NCBI GenBank assembly: GCA_964607755.1
Contig: CAZSMC010000090.1
Location: 1 to 14,329 of the forward strand
Length of the DNA: 14,329 bases
Direction: 5' to 3'
Source of the DNA: CAZSMC01 sp964607755
Lineage (GTDB): Bacteria; Zhuqueibacterota; Zhuqueibacteria; Residuimicrobiales; Krinioviventaceae
The position numbers were made by a program, and so were the translations under genes. The notes under the pieces were generated by a model. The model saw nothing but the letters and a program-made list of their open reading frames with translations, ran no database searches and was not told the origin of the DNA. Below are positions 14,267-14,329 of the stretch, in pieces; position 1 is the stretch's first letter, and each line of letters opens with the position of its first letter.

Positions 14267-14296
14267 ATTTTACAAATAATTTTCTCTTAAATCAAG
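14267..14296 (-). promoter_or_regulatory. Candidate sigma70-type promoter of the rhamnosidase operon
   Basis: On the minus strand TTGATT (14291-14296) and TAAAAT (14267-14272) are 18 bp apart. The -10 matches five of six consensus bases. Transcription would start near 14260, leaving a leader of about 28 bases before ATG 14232. The region is AT-rich, so this is a candidate only. No operator or activator site is clear in the few bases left upstream. Confidence 0.4.
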
Positions 14297-14329
14297 AATA
14301 ATTAATATGTTTTTCCAGAGCTCTTTAAA

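Overview
The window looks like a chromosomal segment of an uncultured or environmental bacterium of the FCB group (Calditrichota / KSB1 / Ignavibacteria-like). The main clue is the large secreted protein at 3857-9625. It ends in the motif YQNFPNPFNP followed by an FlgD-like C-terminal domain, which is the type IX secretion sorting domain typical of that group. It also carries FG-GAP, UnbV/ASPIC and bacterial Ig-like domains. Phylum placement is inference from protein style, not from a marker gene. Layout, left to right: (1) 1-1330 is visibly AT-rich. It holds a small XRE regulator and a multi-pass membrane protein in an apparent operon, then about 530 bp of gene-free DNA with three inverted repeats, one of them terminator-like. 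This part ends abruptly at a tRNA-Val(UAC) on the minus strand whose last four acceptor-stem bases and discriminator are missing. It may be the edge of an integrated element. (2) 1331-3486 is ordinary chromosome on the minus strand: the tRNA, a small DUF3098-like membrane protein 5 bp upstream of it, a SatD-family protein, and endonuclease III (nth). (3) 3487-9625 has a structured leader (two tandem hairpins, the second with a U-tract) and then a 1,922-residue secreted protein. Its order is signal peptide, LamG-like lectin fold, seven-motif FG-GAP/VCBS propeller, UnbV/ASPIC domain, nine Ig-like repeats, PKD-like and FN3-like domains, and the type IX sorting domain. (4) 9780-10960 contains decayed glycoside hydrolase remnants. 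One is a CBM-like fragment joined to a GH31 core fragment. The other is a probable clan GH-A hydrolase with a good ribosome binding site but a broken frame and missing middle. (5) 10975-14329 is an intact minus-strand operon: promoter, GH78 alpha-L-rhamnosidase, small secreted beta-sandwich protein, and a strong rho-independent terminator. How the genes fit together: the right half looks like a polysaccharide-degradation neighbourhood. The rhamnosidase would remove terminal L-rhamnose from a plant or algal glycan, pectin-side-chain or exopolysaccharide. The giant cell-surface protein could bind glycan or other cells. Two other hydrolases of the locus have been lost. No CRISPR array, rRNA, transposase or integrase gene is visible. 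The candidates most worth follow-up are the giant surface protein with its structured leader, the cut tRNA, and the hydrolase remnants.
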